A DNA stretch of 64,000 nt from Tolypocladium sp. Sup5 PDA-1 (taxonomy: Eukaryota; Ascomycota; Sordariomycetes; Hypocreales; Ophiocordycipitaceae), in the NCBI GenBank assembly GCA_000750105.3, contig JPHH03000040.1, positions 186,001-250,000 of the forward strand, given 5' to 3'. This document shows positions 1 to 10,816 of the stretch, piece by piece (within the stretch, counting starts at the first letter, position 1; each line of letters begins with the position of its first letter). A model generated the notes under the pieces. It saw only the letters and a program-made list of their open reading frames with translations. It was not told where the DNA came from and searched no databases. The position numbers were made by a program, and so were the translations under genes.

Positions 1-864
1 AAGCCGAAGCGGGTCAAGACCAAGGGATACGCCCGGATGGAGACGAACCTGGGCGACCTGACCATCGAGCTGCAGACGGAGACGGCGCCCAAGGCTGTGT
101 GGAACTTCATCCGGCTGGCGCAAAAGGGGTACTACAAGGGCGTGGCGTTTCACCGGAACATACCCGGCTTTATGATACAGGGCGGCGATCCGTCGGGGAC
201 GGGCAAGGGCGGCTCGAGCATATGGGGCAAATACTTCGACGACGAGTTTGACGGGCCCCTGACGCACGACGCCCGCGGGATTGGTGAGCATGACGAGGTA
301 CCTTGATACATATACGGACTGTTCGCTAACAAGAGCAACCTAGTTTCCATGGCCAACAAGGGCAAAAACACAAACTCGTCGCAGTTCTTCATCACCTACA
401 AGCCCACGCCGCACCTCGACCGCAAGCACACCATCTTCGGGCGCGTCACCTCGGGCCCCAACGTCCTCACCAAGATGGAGGCCGTGCCTACCGACGGCTC
501 CAGCCGTCCGCTCAACAAGATCGTCATCAAGGACGTAGTCGTGCTCATCGACCCCTTCGAGGAGTTCCTGACCCAGCGGCGCGAGGAGGAGCAGCGCGAG
601 CAGCGGCGCGAGCAGATCCGGCGCGAGGGCGGCACCGAGGACGACCGGACGACATGGACGGGCAAGCGCATCAGGGGCGACGGCACGGTCGAGAGGGCGC
701 GGGCGACGGAGAGCGTGGGCAAGTATCTGAAGGCGGCCGCCGCGGGTGCTGGTGATGATGCTGATGCTGATGATGCTGATGCCGGGGAAGACGTAGACAC
801 GTGGGAAGAGCCGGTCAAGAAGAAGTTTAAAGGCCGCGGGTTTGGCAACTTTGATAGCTGGTAG
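1..864 (+). CDS. cyp8: PPIL2/Cyp8-type cyclophilin (U-box peptidyl-prolyl isomerase), 5' end missing
   Basis: This is the 3' part of a cyclophilin-type peptidyl-prolyl cis-trans isomerase, which interconverts X-Pro bonds; the PPIL2/Cyp8 family also carries an N-terminal U-box and acts in the nucleus, in spliceosome and ubiquitin contexts. The reading frame is open from base 1, so the U-box half lies outside the window. Two exons are visible, 1..283 and 344..864. The 60-nt intron has a GTGAGC donor, a GCTAAC branch site and a TAG acceptor, and splicing gives the continuous core GI-VSMANKGKNTNSSQFFIT. The cyclophilin core shows FHRNIPGFMIQGGD and SQFFIT followed by a PHLDRKHTIFGRV stretch. A charged E/R-rich tail and an acidic AD repeat follow, ending in GFGNFDSW. 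The linker KPKRVKTKGYARM before the core fits PPIL2 rather than small cyclophilins. It is convergent with the next gene, 245 nt away. Confidence 0.9.
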
Positions 865-1109
865 ACAAAACGACGCGGGAAATGCAAGTAATGTGAAATG
901 ACAAAAAGCGTCTGGATGAATTCATAACCGCGCAGGGTGGAGGTCAATACATTGTATTACCCCCTTGCATTTCTTTCGAATCTATTCGCTCCCCTATATC
1001 GCAGGCTACCTCGGTCAGCCAAGTGTCATTAGTCGTCTCAATTATATAATTTCTGTACAAGTAGAGAATGTCCATCACGCGGCATGCCCCCAAGCACCAG
1101 CGCAACCGC

Positions 1110-3159
1110 CTACACCATGATCGGCAGCGAACCCTCGGGCAGCTTCGGGAGGCTCGCCATCGGGATATCATCCCACGACAGGGAGTGCACCTTTTCCCGT
1201 ATGATGCCGGACACGACACGGGCCTGCTCGAAGCCCGTCTCCTTGTGGATGGCGTCGAGGCGGTCGAGGACGTAAGCCATGGTGTCGGGCGAGCACGACG
1301 ACGACATGCCCAGCGTGTAGAGCGGCCAGATGATGGTGTGGCTGGCCGTCGCGAGGGTGAGGAAGCGCTCGTGGCCCCTTTCGTGGCCGCTGGACTGTGT
1401 CGGGTCGATCAGCGTGGGGCTTCGCATGGGACCCGAGACGGCCGTGGACGACGGGGCTGGTGGGAGAGGTTTCGGGGCTGATGGTGTCGAGATAATCCTG
1501 TAGGGCAGCTTGCCCGTCGGAATCGGGGAGACGGTACGCCGGCCCCTGTCGTCCCTCTTAACGTCCTTGGCGCTGATGATGCCGAAGTGCTGCGGGACGC
1601 TGGCCACGAAGGCCTCACCTAGCATCTGCACCAGCTTCATGGCCTTGGCCATCTGGAACTGGTGGTGGGGTGGCAGCAAGGCAGGGTCATCGATGCTGTG
1701 GTACAGCACGTCGAGGATGGTTTCCTGCACGAGAATCCTCATGGTTCGCATGCCGTTCCAGGTGGTGGCCTGAGTGAGCCCCAGATACACGTGGCACGAA
1801 TCGCCCATGACGGCTGGATGGGATCGTACGAGCTTGGCCTCGCGATACTTCCAGCCATTGGGGAGGCCTTCCACTAGCGCCGCGAACTGGTCCTCGACGC
1901 TGGAGAGCTTCTCGACTATCGCATCGACGCCGACCACCTTGCCGGACGTGATATCGTGGCGGACCTGGAGGGCATTGTACAGCGTGTCGACGACACGCCA
2001 TATGGGCCCCCTGGTGTCGGTCAGGTTCCACAGCTCATTGCGTAGGTCGACCATGGTCTGCGGCATGGGCAGGCCGCTCCGTACGCAGCTGATGAGGACG
2101 GTATGGCATAGCATGATGAACATGCGCGTGCCGGCGTTGGTGCGGAACTGGGCAGCGCCCCTCATGCTGGCGAGGGCGGCGGCGCCGCTGACGTGCTCCT
2201 GCCAGGCGCGGATCGTCTGTGGAGTGCGGCCCGAGACGAACTCGTAGGTACCGAGGATGAGGACGCCGAGCATGGTGCTGTCCTTGACGGCCTCGACGGG
2301 GTCGCGTAGGGCCTGGTTGGCGAGGTGGAGGGCGAGGACGTAGCTCTGGCGGGCCCGGATCATGGCCTCGGGGCAGCGGGTGAGCTTGGAGAGGCCGGTG
2401 AGGCCGACGGCGGTCATGCTGGCCATGATGCAGTCGTTGGTCTCGGCCACGTCGACGCTGGACGGTGGTTTCCAGACGTCGTAGATGAAGTCGTAGTTTT
2501 GGTAGCAGCCGTGGTCGGTGGCGACGTAGCGGGCGAAGAAGAAGGCGACGCCTCGCTCTCGAAGGGACGTGGTGAGGGCATAGGGTATCTCGGAAGTGGA
2601 AGAGGTGGTAGTTGCGACAGCTCTGCTGCCGTGGTAGCTGTCATCGACGTAGATGTGATCCGGATCATCCAAGTCGCCACCACTGGCGTCGTCATCGCCG
2701 TCGGACGCCGGACCGTCGACGATGTCGGGCCTGGACGTGCCGAGAAAGGGCCTGGGCTGGTGGATCAGTGTCGTCGTAAAGGCCGAGCCACTGGTAGAGG
2801 GCGAGGAGGACGACGAGGAGGGAGACGGAGAGGGAAACGCGGTGGGGCCGGCGCTGGCCGGGCCGTCGTCCGGACCGGCGCCGTGTCTCGGCTTCCTGGG
2901 CCGCTTCCGGGCCGTGTTGGCCTTTTTGATGACGTGGTGGCTCTCGTCGCGGAACATGAGGTCGACCATGTTGCGGTAGCCGGGGCAGTTCTGCTGGCGC
3001 TTCTCGCACTGGCCGCAGGTGGGATTCCGCTGGTCGCACTGGGGGGAGGCATGTCGCTCAGCGAGGGTGATTTGTCAGGGGAGAACGGCATGGACTCACA
3101 CGAATCTTGCGCTCGCGGCAGTTGGAGCAGCCCTTGGAGGGCTTGCCGCAGTAGACCAT
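1110..3159 (-). CDS. Zn2Cys6 fungal transcription factor (fungal_trans_2-like)
   Basis: A binuclear zinc-cluster transcription factor of 662 residues with unknown target genes. Exon 1 is 3100..3159 and exon 2 is 1110..3038. The 61-nt intron (3039..3099) has a GTGAGT donor and a CAG acceptor and splits the zinc cluster after IR. The joined N-terminus carries Cys at 11, 14, 21, 28, 31 and 38, a C-x2-C-x6-C-x6-C-x2-C-x6-C array. The residues that follow (YRNMVDLMFRDESHHVIKKA) are typical of the subgroup with a PF11951-like regulatory region. A basic stretch (RKRPRKPR) is a likely nuclear signal, followed by a Ser/Pro-rich linker of about 60 residues and a helical C-terminal half. A 313-aa open frame on the opposite strand (2325..3266) is a codon shadow. 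The neighbouring glucanase genes are more than 2.5 kb away, so a regulatory link is only a possibility. Confidence 0.88.
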
Positions 3160-3931
3160 GGTGTGAGGCGGGCGGTCGAGTTGATGCGTGGTTTGCGAGG
3201 TGCGAGGCGGTTCGCTGCGGTCAACAGGACCCTCAAAGGGGCCGGGCCGGCTGTCTCACAAGTTGAGTTGAGCTGTGGACGGTTGGGGGGCAGCCGTTTG
3301 GATATTGGTAAGTGCCTAAGGTACGGTTCGCAGTTGGCGGTCGTCTCGTTCATCCAGAGTCTCGGAGCAGTGCCAAAATGGTGTTCAGAGTCCGTCCGAC
3401 GTGCTGGACCGGACCGCGGGTGTCCTTAAGTCCTGGCGCGGCTCTGCGCGACGGTGGGGAGCAAAGGGGGTGAGTTGTGTGTAGGATGCTGGGATGGTGT
3501 TCAACGTCGGGACTCCCGTCTGGAGTGGAGGCCTTGTGGATGGGACGTGAGGAGAAGCGGAGCGGGCTCAGTGGAGGCGACAGCCGAGGGGCGCGTGGCG
3601 TGGGCTCTGGGGTGCTGCCCAGTGGAAGCCCCGGTGGAAGCCACTGGCGCTGGCGCTGGCGGGGCGCTCTGCAGTGGATGCCTACAAGCACCTCACTGAT
3701 GCTGCAGGCAAGCCCCCAATCCTTACCTTGCCACCTCGGCAAGGCACGCCAGGACGACCACGGCCCCCAGAACCGGGGCATCGGACGGCGACGGCATGTT
3801 CCATTGCCAACTGGTCATGAGAAGCGCCCGCTTCAAATCCTGCGGCTGGGCTTCATGTAGTCTCCGTGGGTGTCCATACGAAGCAGTTGCACAAGCAGAG
3901 GGATATGCGCTCTTCATGCCCACATGCAGAC

Positions 3932-3956
3932 CCGAGAGCGAGCGAGCGAGCGAGTG
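3932..3956. repeat. GAGC tetranucleotide microsatellite
   Basis: A short run of about five GAGC units in intergenic DNA, slightly imperfect at its edges. Confidence 0.8.
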
Positions 3957-4351
3957 CAACCACGGAATCAGCCAGCGGCCGTACGACTGTTCGTTTTTCG
4001 TGGTACATACGTACCTAGGCAAGGTAGATGCGAGATCAGAGTTTCCATCGCCTTGCTGGTGGAGCGGCGTACCGAGTCCAGACTCCAGCAAGTCCATGCT
4101 CATCCACATGCTCAAGCGCGCCACCGTGGAGGGTCGCATGTGCAGGTTGCAGATGCTAGTTCGTAGAGCCAGCGGTTGCAACTCGTGCTATCAGCTTGGC
4201 TGCACCTCTTCCGATCCTCTCGGATATCGCTGGGCCGGGCACTGCTCCCATTCCAGTGCGTCGGCCCGTCCGTCCACTCACCTCGCTCATCGCACCCGCA
4301 GTACCATCACCGTCCACCCAATCCCCCTCTGGGCGGATATAGCATCACCGC

Positions 4352-4368
4352 CTACGGACTACGGAGTA
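4352..4368. repeat. Dispersed motif TACGGACTACGGAGTA
   Basis: One of about a dozen intergenic copies or half-copies in this window of a motif family related to the palindrome TACTCCGTACGGAGTA. A near-identical copy lies only 240 bp downstream (4592-4607). Confidence 0.7.
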
Positions 4369-5669
4369 GGCATTTCACGCTGGGCCAATCTGTGATGCCC
4401 CGTCCAGTGGCTGAGCCTCTACCCGCCGCCCCGTAGACGGGATATATAGTCCGTACTAGGTAGGTAGTCACTGTAATATGTACAAACGTGTTCACGGAAG
4501 GCGGAACCTCGCCTGACAGTCCCTCTGGTTCCTGACAAGGCTTCCTTCTTCCCCACGCGAACCACTACCTACCTACCTAATTACACCACTGTACGGACTA
4601 CGGAGTAGCCGTCCCGTCTTTTCCGCCACTGGGCGGCAACGGCGTCAACCTTTCTAATTCTAGTCCAACCCCGATCCGCCTCATGCAGCCCTCTGGCCTG
4701 GTCGCCCATAATCCATCTCATCTCGCCCGTCATGTTGCAACAGCAGTCATTAACAAGCTGCCACTTGTGGAAAATACGGCACACGAGCAACCCCGTCACC
4801 AGGGAGCCCACCCGCATACCCGTGCAGTCGAAAGCCAACCCATGCCTGCCATGTCACCACCTGCCCGCATGTCTGGGCTGACGGGCAACTCATTAGCAAG
4901 CATGCGTGTTCAAAGTCCACGAGGCGCAGGGCGCACGCTGCAGATGCTCGTCACTCAAGAGTGGAGGAGGACATGGGGTTGCATATGCGAGGCAGCCTTA
5001 CGGGTGCGGGCCCTTCAGGGCTGAGCCACGATCTGGGTTCCCGTTCTTGCTTCTGGTTCGTCATCTTGTTCGTCTTTCCTGTGAAATCTGCAAACAACCA
5101 GCTTCTGCCCCCACTGCCATGTCGATCAGCCTGGAGCTGAGACGGCCAACATGACATCTGCTGCCATACGAACCACGAGGGGATCCTTCGTACATGCAGC
5201 ACACCTCCGCTCGCAGCATGATACCCGCAAAGGCCCGTCGTCAAAAGAGCCCTTCTTCTCGGCGCGTGCCTCAGCCGTCGGCGGAATAGCCTTGTTCAGC
5301 CGCCGACGTGGCTGGCATACGTCGCAGCATGTGATGGCCCGAGTACCGAGAGCAAATGAAGTGCTTGTATTCGTATAGGTGCCTGTACGATATAGGTATG
5401 TGTATGTGCGTTTGTAAGCTATGTACAGGTCGAAGCCGACCAGAGTGATATTTGCAGCAGCTACGTACTCAGCATCGTAACCGAACCAATCTACTACCTG
5501 TTACCTGCAACGCGGACGTTGGCCGAGTATTAAACGAGTGACTGACCGGGCGAGCGAGCTGTCGCCAGGACAGAGTCTCATCCTCCAGATCGTAACCCCT
5601 TGATTCCCAACCCTGTCATCGACATCATCATGCTGGCCCGTCCCGTGGCATCCTCTTCAACGTGCGCCA

Positions 5670-6800
5670 CTACAAAGGCTTGCCAACTCCAACCGTCAGC
5701 AGCTGGGGATTGGGGTCGTTGACAAAGCCCGACTGGTCCGCCCCGGCCGAGGCGCCGACGTCGTCGTAGGGAAACGCGTATCCCCTGCTCGCGACGCTCG
5801 TCTCGTGGCAGATGCGCGAGTAGTGGTTCGTAATCGCGTTCTGGTAGTACGTGTCCACCTTCTCGCCCTCGGGCTGCGCCGCGTTGACGAGCAGCGTCGA
5901 GCGGTTGAAGGCCGCCGCGATGCGCGCCCCGATGTTGAGCATCTCCTGGGTCACGTCCTGGCCGCCGGCAAACGGCCCCGAGCTGCAGCTGAAGATGTCG
6001 ACGGCCGCCGGCTTGCCAAAGGAGCCGACGCCGGCAAAGGTTAGCTTGCCGCCCTGGCCGACGCGGCCCCTGACGTCGCCCCAGGTGAACTGCGTGTTGA
6101 CCGTGAGGTCCTCGGCGGCGTACTTGGCCCACACGGCGTCGACGTAGGGCTGGTAGTAGCCGTCGAAGAGGCCCGGCACCAGCACGCTGCCCGAGTTGGG
6201 GCTCAGCGCGCGCAGGGCCGCCCCGGAGGCCGGGCTGCGGATCACCAGCCTCTCCCATCCCTTGCCGTCGACCCTGCCCTGGGCCTCGAGCTTGGCGCAC
6301 ACCTGGTCGAGCCCGTCGGACGGCAGGCCGGGCACCGTCTTGACGCTGCCGTCGCCCGTCTTGAGCTGCAGCGAGACGGGCAGGCCGACGAAGTCGACAA
6401 AGGAGACGTTGGCGTACAGCTCCGAGGCGTTCCACGTGAACTCGCAAAAGGCCCAGTCGAGGTCATAGTTGGCGTCCGACGGGTTAGTAGCCGACGGCTC
6501 GACCAGCGCCGGGCCCGGGTTGATGAAGAAGGTCAGGGGCGTGTCCTTGCAGAACCAGATGCGCGCGCCCGAGATGCGCGGCACGGAGACGGTGCGGGCG
6601 CTGCCCGAGGGGCCCACGGCGATGGCGCAGTCGGCGCCGAGCGGCTGCAGGGTACTGCCGGGCGACGCGGGAGTGTACGGCGTCTTGCCATCGGCGCTGA
6701 GGATGACCATGCCGCCGCTCTCGTCCCGGCCCGTGATGTGGGCCCAGAGCTGCGACGCGCCCGTGTCGTTGCGGAGGACGACGTCGAGAGTTGGGGCCAT
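5670..6800 (-). CDS. GH64 endo-beta-1,3-glucanase, leaderless
   Basis: An intronless 376-aa protein of glycoside hydrolase family 64, the thaumatin-like fold family whose characterised bacterial members release laminaripentaose from beta-1,3-glucan. Recognisable blocks are PTLDVVLRND at the start, ARIWF, FFINPGPALVEPSATNPSD, WAFCEFTWN, NVSFVDFVGLP and SRICHETSVASRGYAFPYDD. Glu120 in CEFTWN and Asp136 in FVDFVG are 16 residues apart, the same spacing as the catalytic Glu/Asp pair described for the Streptomyces enzyme (Glu154, Asp170), so both catalytic residues appear present. The ATG at 6800 is followed directly by the domain with no signal peptide, so the protein is cytosolic or leaves by an unconventional route unless an upstream exon was missed. 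A TATAAATAG box lies about 145 nt upstream. The GH16 gene follows 5' on the same strand, about 1 kb away. Confidence 0.88.
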   Translation of the reverse strand: MAPTLDVVLRNDTGASQLWAHITGRDESGGMVILSADGKTPYTPASPGSTLQPLGADCAIAVGPSGSARTVSVPRISGARIWFCKDTPLTFFINPGPALVEPSATNPSDANYDLDWAFCEFTWNASELYANVSFVDFVGLPVSLQLKTGDGSVKTVPGLPSDGLDQVCAKLEAQGRVDGKGWERLVIRSPASGAALRALSPNSGSVLVPGLFDGYYQPYVDAVWAKYAAEDLTVNTQFTWGDVRGRVGQGGKLTFAGVGSFGKPAAVDIFSCSSGPFAGGQDVTQEMLNIGARIAAAFNRSTLLVNAAQPEGEKVDTYYQNAITNHYSRICHETSVASRGYAFPYDDVGASAGADQSGFVNDPNPQLLTVGVGKPL

Positions 6801-7777
6801 GGTGCCTAATGTATGCGGCGGTGTGTAGGTGGACGTTAGGGAATGCTGTATGAATAGGCCGTGCTCCGTCGTCAGGGCTCCTGATGGGTCGTAGGATATC
6901 GAGAGATGGGATGGCGATGCTCGAAAGCTCCGGGGCGCGGCATCTATTTATAAGTTGACCTCGTCGGCTGTCGTCGACTCGTCTCCACGGTCGCCCCGTC
7001 CCTCCGTCCGTCCCTCCAGGCTCCATCCCTCCCTCCCTCCCTCCCTCCTCCCGCAGCCTCAGCCGCCGCAGCCGCCGCCGTCGCCGTGGGCCCCCCCTAT
7101 CAAGAAGCAAGAATCGAGCATCCGAGGCGCTCGCTCCCAAGGTCAGTGGTGGCCCTGGTGGCCGGCGCGTGGGGCCCACGGGGTCCTCGTCCTCGCTCCT
7201 CGCACTCGCACGGGGGCAGCCGCTCGCACGGGGGCAGCCGCTGGCATCGGCCGCCGTCGTCATCCGTGCCCAGTGTTTCGTCCAGCCCTGCAACGTTCGC
7301 TGCCGCTAGACAAAGCTTGTCGTCGCCCCTCGGACAAATAGAAAGCGGCAGCACGCGTTGGCATCGTTGGAGATCGACGGCCTCGGGGTCATCTGATTTG
7401 CCCCGTCTGCCGTGTCACTTGACGCCGCACTCAGCATCACCCACGACACACGACGGAAGCGCCGCCGTGGTGACCCCATCAGAATCACAATTCACACATG
7501 CTACCCCAGCATCGTCTCGTGCGTGTGCACCGTGGCAGCAGCGGCAGCAACAACCTCTCTCATTAACAGCCATAACGCTCATCGCAACCGTGACATGCCA
7601 TCATCCCATCAAGATGTACCAACCCACAATACACCAGCGCGGCAAAAGCAAAGGGACCCTCACCCACATTGTGACATACATGTAAAACGTTGCCCCTGAG
7701 ACGGCGTCCCATGAGCATCATCAGCTTCATCAGCCCCAGCACCATCATCAACTTCGTGTGTGTTTGGCTCCTCCAGC
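6801..7777. other. Promoter region of the GH64 gene and 3' flank of the GH16 gene
   Basis: About 1 kb without a recognisable gene. It includes a long C-rich pyrimidine tract built on CCCT units (about 7003-7056) followed by CCGCAG/CCGCCG runs to about 7087; the opposite strand is G-rich and could form a quadruplex. A direct repeat of CTCGCACGGGGGCAGCCG occurs at about 7204-7242. Confidence 0.6.
6944..6952 (-). promoter_or_regulatory. TATA box of the GH64 gene
   Basis: TATAAATAG on the minus strand, 144-152 nt upstream of the ATG at 6800. Distance and match are reasonable for a fungal core promoter; no transcript data support it. Confidence 0.5.
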
Positions 7778-8903
7778 TCACAGCACCGTTACCACCACCA
7801 CTGCTGCCAGCACAGCCATCGGCGTCGTTGCTCGGCTCGCATCATACCGAGCAACCCCCGATCCCTTAGCCCCCTGGTCGGTGAAGAACTGCCCTCCGGT
7901 GCTTGCGTTGCCCGCATTCACATCGGCGACGGTGCACACAGCACTCTTGGCATCCGCGCACCGCTTGCTCCAGTCGGCGTTGCCTTTGGCGTCCGACGAG
8001 TTGAAGTAAGCCTTGACGTAGCTGACGGTGAGAAAGGCGTCCTGCGTCGGCGGCCCCCCAGACCACAGCGGATTTCCGTTGCTCCAGTGCTGCAGAATGA
8101 GGTGGCCAGCGTCGGAGGGTATCGCGTCACCCTTCATCTCAGCCAGCTTCTCGCTGTCGGCGTAGAACAAGACACGCCCGGGCAGGTAGTCGAACCGGTA
8201 CTCGTGGAATCCGTCCGTGGGGTCAAACGTGAGGTTGACACGCTGAAACGTCCCTGTCTTGCTGGCGTCGTATCCCGCCTCCATCGACTCTTTGGACTGG
8301 ATCACGAGATTGACGGGGTACACCTGCTTGCCGGCCGTGTACTCTCGCGACAGGAATTCCATGTCGATCTCTTGCGTATCGTTGAAGTACTAGAAACGCC
8401 TGATGTTAGACTCCTGCGCTGGCAATCACCATGTCACCATGGCTTCCATTCGGTCATAGTCATACCCAGAAGAAGGCTGCGCATGTGCCGTTGATGTTCG
8501 TCAGCTTCATCCCTGTGCGGTAAGAGCCCCAGTGCATGTCCATTCTTGCAGAGTCGATCTCGGACCCCGGCACTGCGTCGTTGTTGAGCAGGGTGCCAAC
8601 ACGCAAGTTGAGCCCTGCTGCAGGAGCACCCTTGAGGCTGGCTTTGGGCCGAGAGGCAATGTTTTCCAGGCCGAAAGCCTTGCCATATTTGCCACGGCCA
8701 TCCTTGGCCGAGACGTTGAACTGCTGCCGCACCCAATCCCCGTCCTGCGAGATGTTTGCAATTTGAGTGAAGTCGCTTTCCACGACGTCGGTGAAGAGCC
8801 ACGGCCCGTCGGCTTCCTGCGGCCCCTTGGCCGAGTATCCGCACTCGCAGACCGCTGCCGCGAGGCACGGCGCAACGGCCAGCAAGACGATGAGCAAATG
8901 CAT
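7778..8903 (-). CDS. Secreted GH16 family glycoside hydrolase, possibly GPI-anchored
   Basis: A 349-aa enzyme of glycoside hydrolase family 16, which cleaves or transfers beta-1,3 or beta-1,3/1,4 glucans at the wall or outside the cell; the exact substrate cannot be read from sequence. Exon 1 is 8466..8903, exon 2 is 7778..8389. The 76-nt intron has a GTATGA donor and a CTAG acceptor. I chose the ATG at 8903 because MHLLIVLLAVAPCLAAAV is a clean signal peptide; an in-frame ATG or near-cognate codon 31 codons upstream would bury it. Splicing creates WYFNDTQEIDMEF, where the ExDxE catalytic motif lies at Glu153, Asp155 and Glu157, so the intron sits just before the active site. The C-terminus ends in a short hydrophobic tail (MAVLAAVVVVTVL) after a Ser/Ala/Gly-rich stretch, suggesting a GPI signal. 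Together with the GH64 gene it makes a two-gene beta-glucan-active pair. Confidence 0.87.
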
Positions 8904-10816
8904 CTGGTTGCTGCAAGATCCTACCGGAGCAAACCAAGAGTGTTCAGATCCCGTGCCGGAGCCAGTTGACGGCAGATTCTCGTCAGCGACTAGCAAAACA
9001 GTTTAGTCCAGGAGATTCTCGTGCAGTCCGGGGCGGAGTTGGGTGGATGGGAAGCGACAAGAAAGGAACGAGAGAACCGCCTCAGAACGACCCCAAACTC
9101 ACTCACATAAGACGGAAGGCACACAAGACAAGAACTAGGCCCTTCCTTCCTTGCACACCATGGTCCCAACCCAAGAACTTGGCGATCGTGATGGCTTCTC
9201 GCCAGGTACCTGCTATGGGGAAGCCAGAGAAGCAGGGAAACGATGCGGCTGCCGAGTTGAGGAGCTCAGCTGCACGCCTCCTTGTTAGCGAAGGAGCTGA
9301 CCGACAAGTAGGTACCAGCCAGCCTTTGCACTTTGACGTCTGGAGGCGCCTAGGTAATTGAACTTACCTCTGATATGGTAACTTACTTAAGTGGGAGCCT
9401 GTACCCTAGATATATGATACGGAGGAGAGGCTCTCGTGGCTCCTGCTTGTGCAAGATGCCGGGCAACCTGGGAAAAGGCCAAAAGGGAGGGAAAACCCGC
9501 AAATCTGTCAAAGCTCCCACCGCACGTGTCACAACAGACAGCCCTTGCGTTACCACCCTCGCACTGCGACGTCCAATTATACCCTCGCACAGGGAATTGC
9601 AAGGTACGCACGTACTCTGTACGGACTACGGGTGACCCCGTACTCGTACTTTGTAGTATCTCTCAACTGCCGGTTCAAGACACAGGGACCTCCTGCGCTG
9701 GGCTTGGCTTCGCCGTCTCTTGTTGGTTCGTCGCGCGCGCATCACGAGTCCCATCACCAAGGCATTCGTACTACTCCGTACGGAGTACAAGGCATACATA
9801 TCGGCTATCCGTTGCGCTCACAATACATGGCACATCCCGTCGAGGCAAGGAGCAAGCGAGTGACAGAGAAGCGATTATTTGATTCAAGTACCGAGTATCT
9901 ATACACGAGCGAACGGGCCAGTCTCATCTCGAGGGCGACGCTGGCAGCCGAGGGCCATCCTCAACTGCCGCGCCAGGTCATGCCCTCCTTGTAAGCGCAT
10001 AGCCGTCACAGACGCAACGAGAAACGCAAACAAAGCTCGACATGGGAGAGAAAAAGACAAGTCCAATCAGTTAACGAAATGCAACAATCTGTATATCGAA
10101 CAAGGTATCTGAGAAGCCATGGCAAAAGGCAGTGAGACGAGAAGGAAAATATCAAACCGCAAGTGAGATGTGCAAGCAGAAGAGGAAGGAAAGGAAACAA
10201 AGCTGAGAGGATTAAAAAAAAAAGATAAGTGCCGAAGCTAGTCGAACAACAGAGAGGGAGAGTGAGAAGAAAGCGGCATCGCTGTCATGGGCCAGCCAAT
10301 CAACCTGCCTGTGCTGCTGTCCATCAGCTTGCGCTGCCGCTCTGTCGAACATCCAATTTCCTCTGCCGAGGCCCGTAAAATACCATGCATTACCCGTCCG
10401 TCCGTATTCCAGTCCCTGCTCCGCCGCCGTGCCCGATTATTGCCCCAGATCCCTCGACCCGCGCTGAGCAAACTGAACAGCGACAGCGAAAGACAGAGAG
10501 AGAGAGAGAGAAGAGGAAGAAAGTCCAAACCAGCTTGAAGTAGCGGCACGTCCACCTGCTCTGTCTCAGGTGCCGTGAAGGAAATAGCGGAACGGCTCCC
10601 AAGGAAATTCCGACGCAAGGAAAACCAAGATAAAAGAAAATCGAGTCCAACTCCAGTCCAAAGGCCCTCGGGCCTGAAAGCAAACCATCGAGAGAGCAGA
10701 CTGCACAACCGTGCAAACCAAACCATAAAAGCAGATAGGTATATGCTTAGGAAAACGGAGAAGTCCATGTTCCCCGGTGACGCAAGGAAAAGGTCGTTTC
10801 AATCATCGCAGGTTGA
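8904..10816. other. Intergenic region, no gene recognised
   Basis: 1.9 kb covering the GH16 promoter and the 3' flank of the C2H2 factor. It holds a perfect 16-bp palindrome at 9772-9787, a related half-copy at 9612-9630 and an AG-rich run (AGAGAGAGAG) near 10495-10512. A 176-codon minus-strand open frame at 10238..10768 has low-complexity Ser/Leu/Phe content and looks like 3'-UTR sequence. Confidence 0.55.
9772..9787. repeat. Perfect palindrome TACTCCGTACGGAGTA
   Basis: The clearest copy of the dispersed intergenic motif: both 8-bp arms are exact reverse complements. Confidence 0.9.

Larger units (their letters stand above)
3160..5669. other. Intergenic region, no gene recognised
   Basis: This 2.5-kb stretch is the upstream region of the Zn2Cys6 gene and the 3' flank of the GH64 gene. 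Open frames are short, overlap one another and match no family I know. It holds a GAGC microsatellite near 3932-3956, two copies of the TACGGACTACGGAGTA motif (4352-4368 and 4592-4607) and CTACCTACCTACCTAA-type runs near 4563-4580. I see no tRNA. Confidence 0.6.

Noticed and set aside
2325..3266. 313-codon plus-strand open frame
   Set aside because: Antisense to the Zn2Cys6 gene, Gly/Arg/Val-rich composition produced by the GC-rich codons of the real gene; the sense strand has a clear domain and a consensus intron.
10238..10768. 176-codon minus-strand open frame with hydrophobic stretches
   Set aside because: Low-complexity Leu/Ser/Phe from an AG/TC-rich 3' flank; no start context and no family resemblance.
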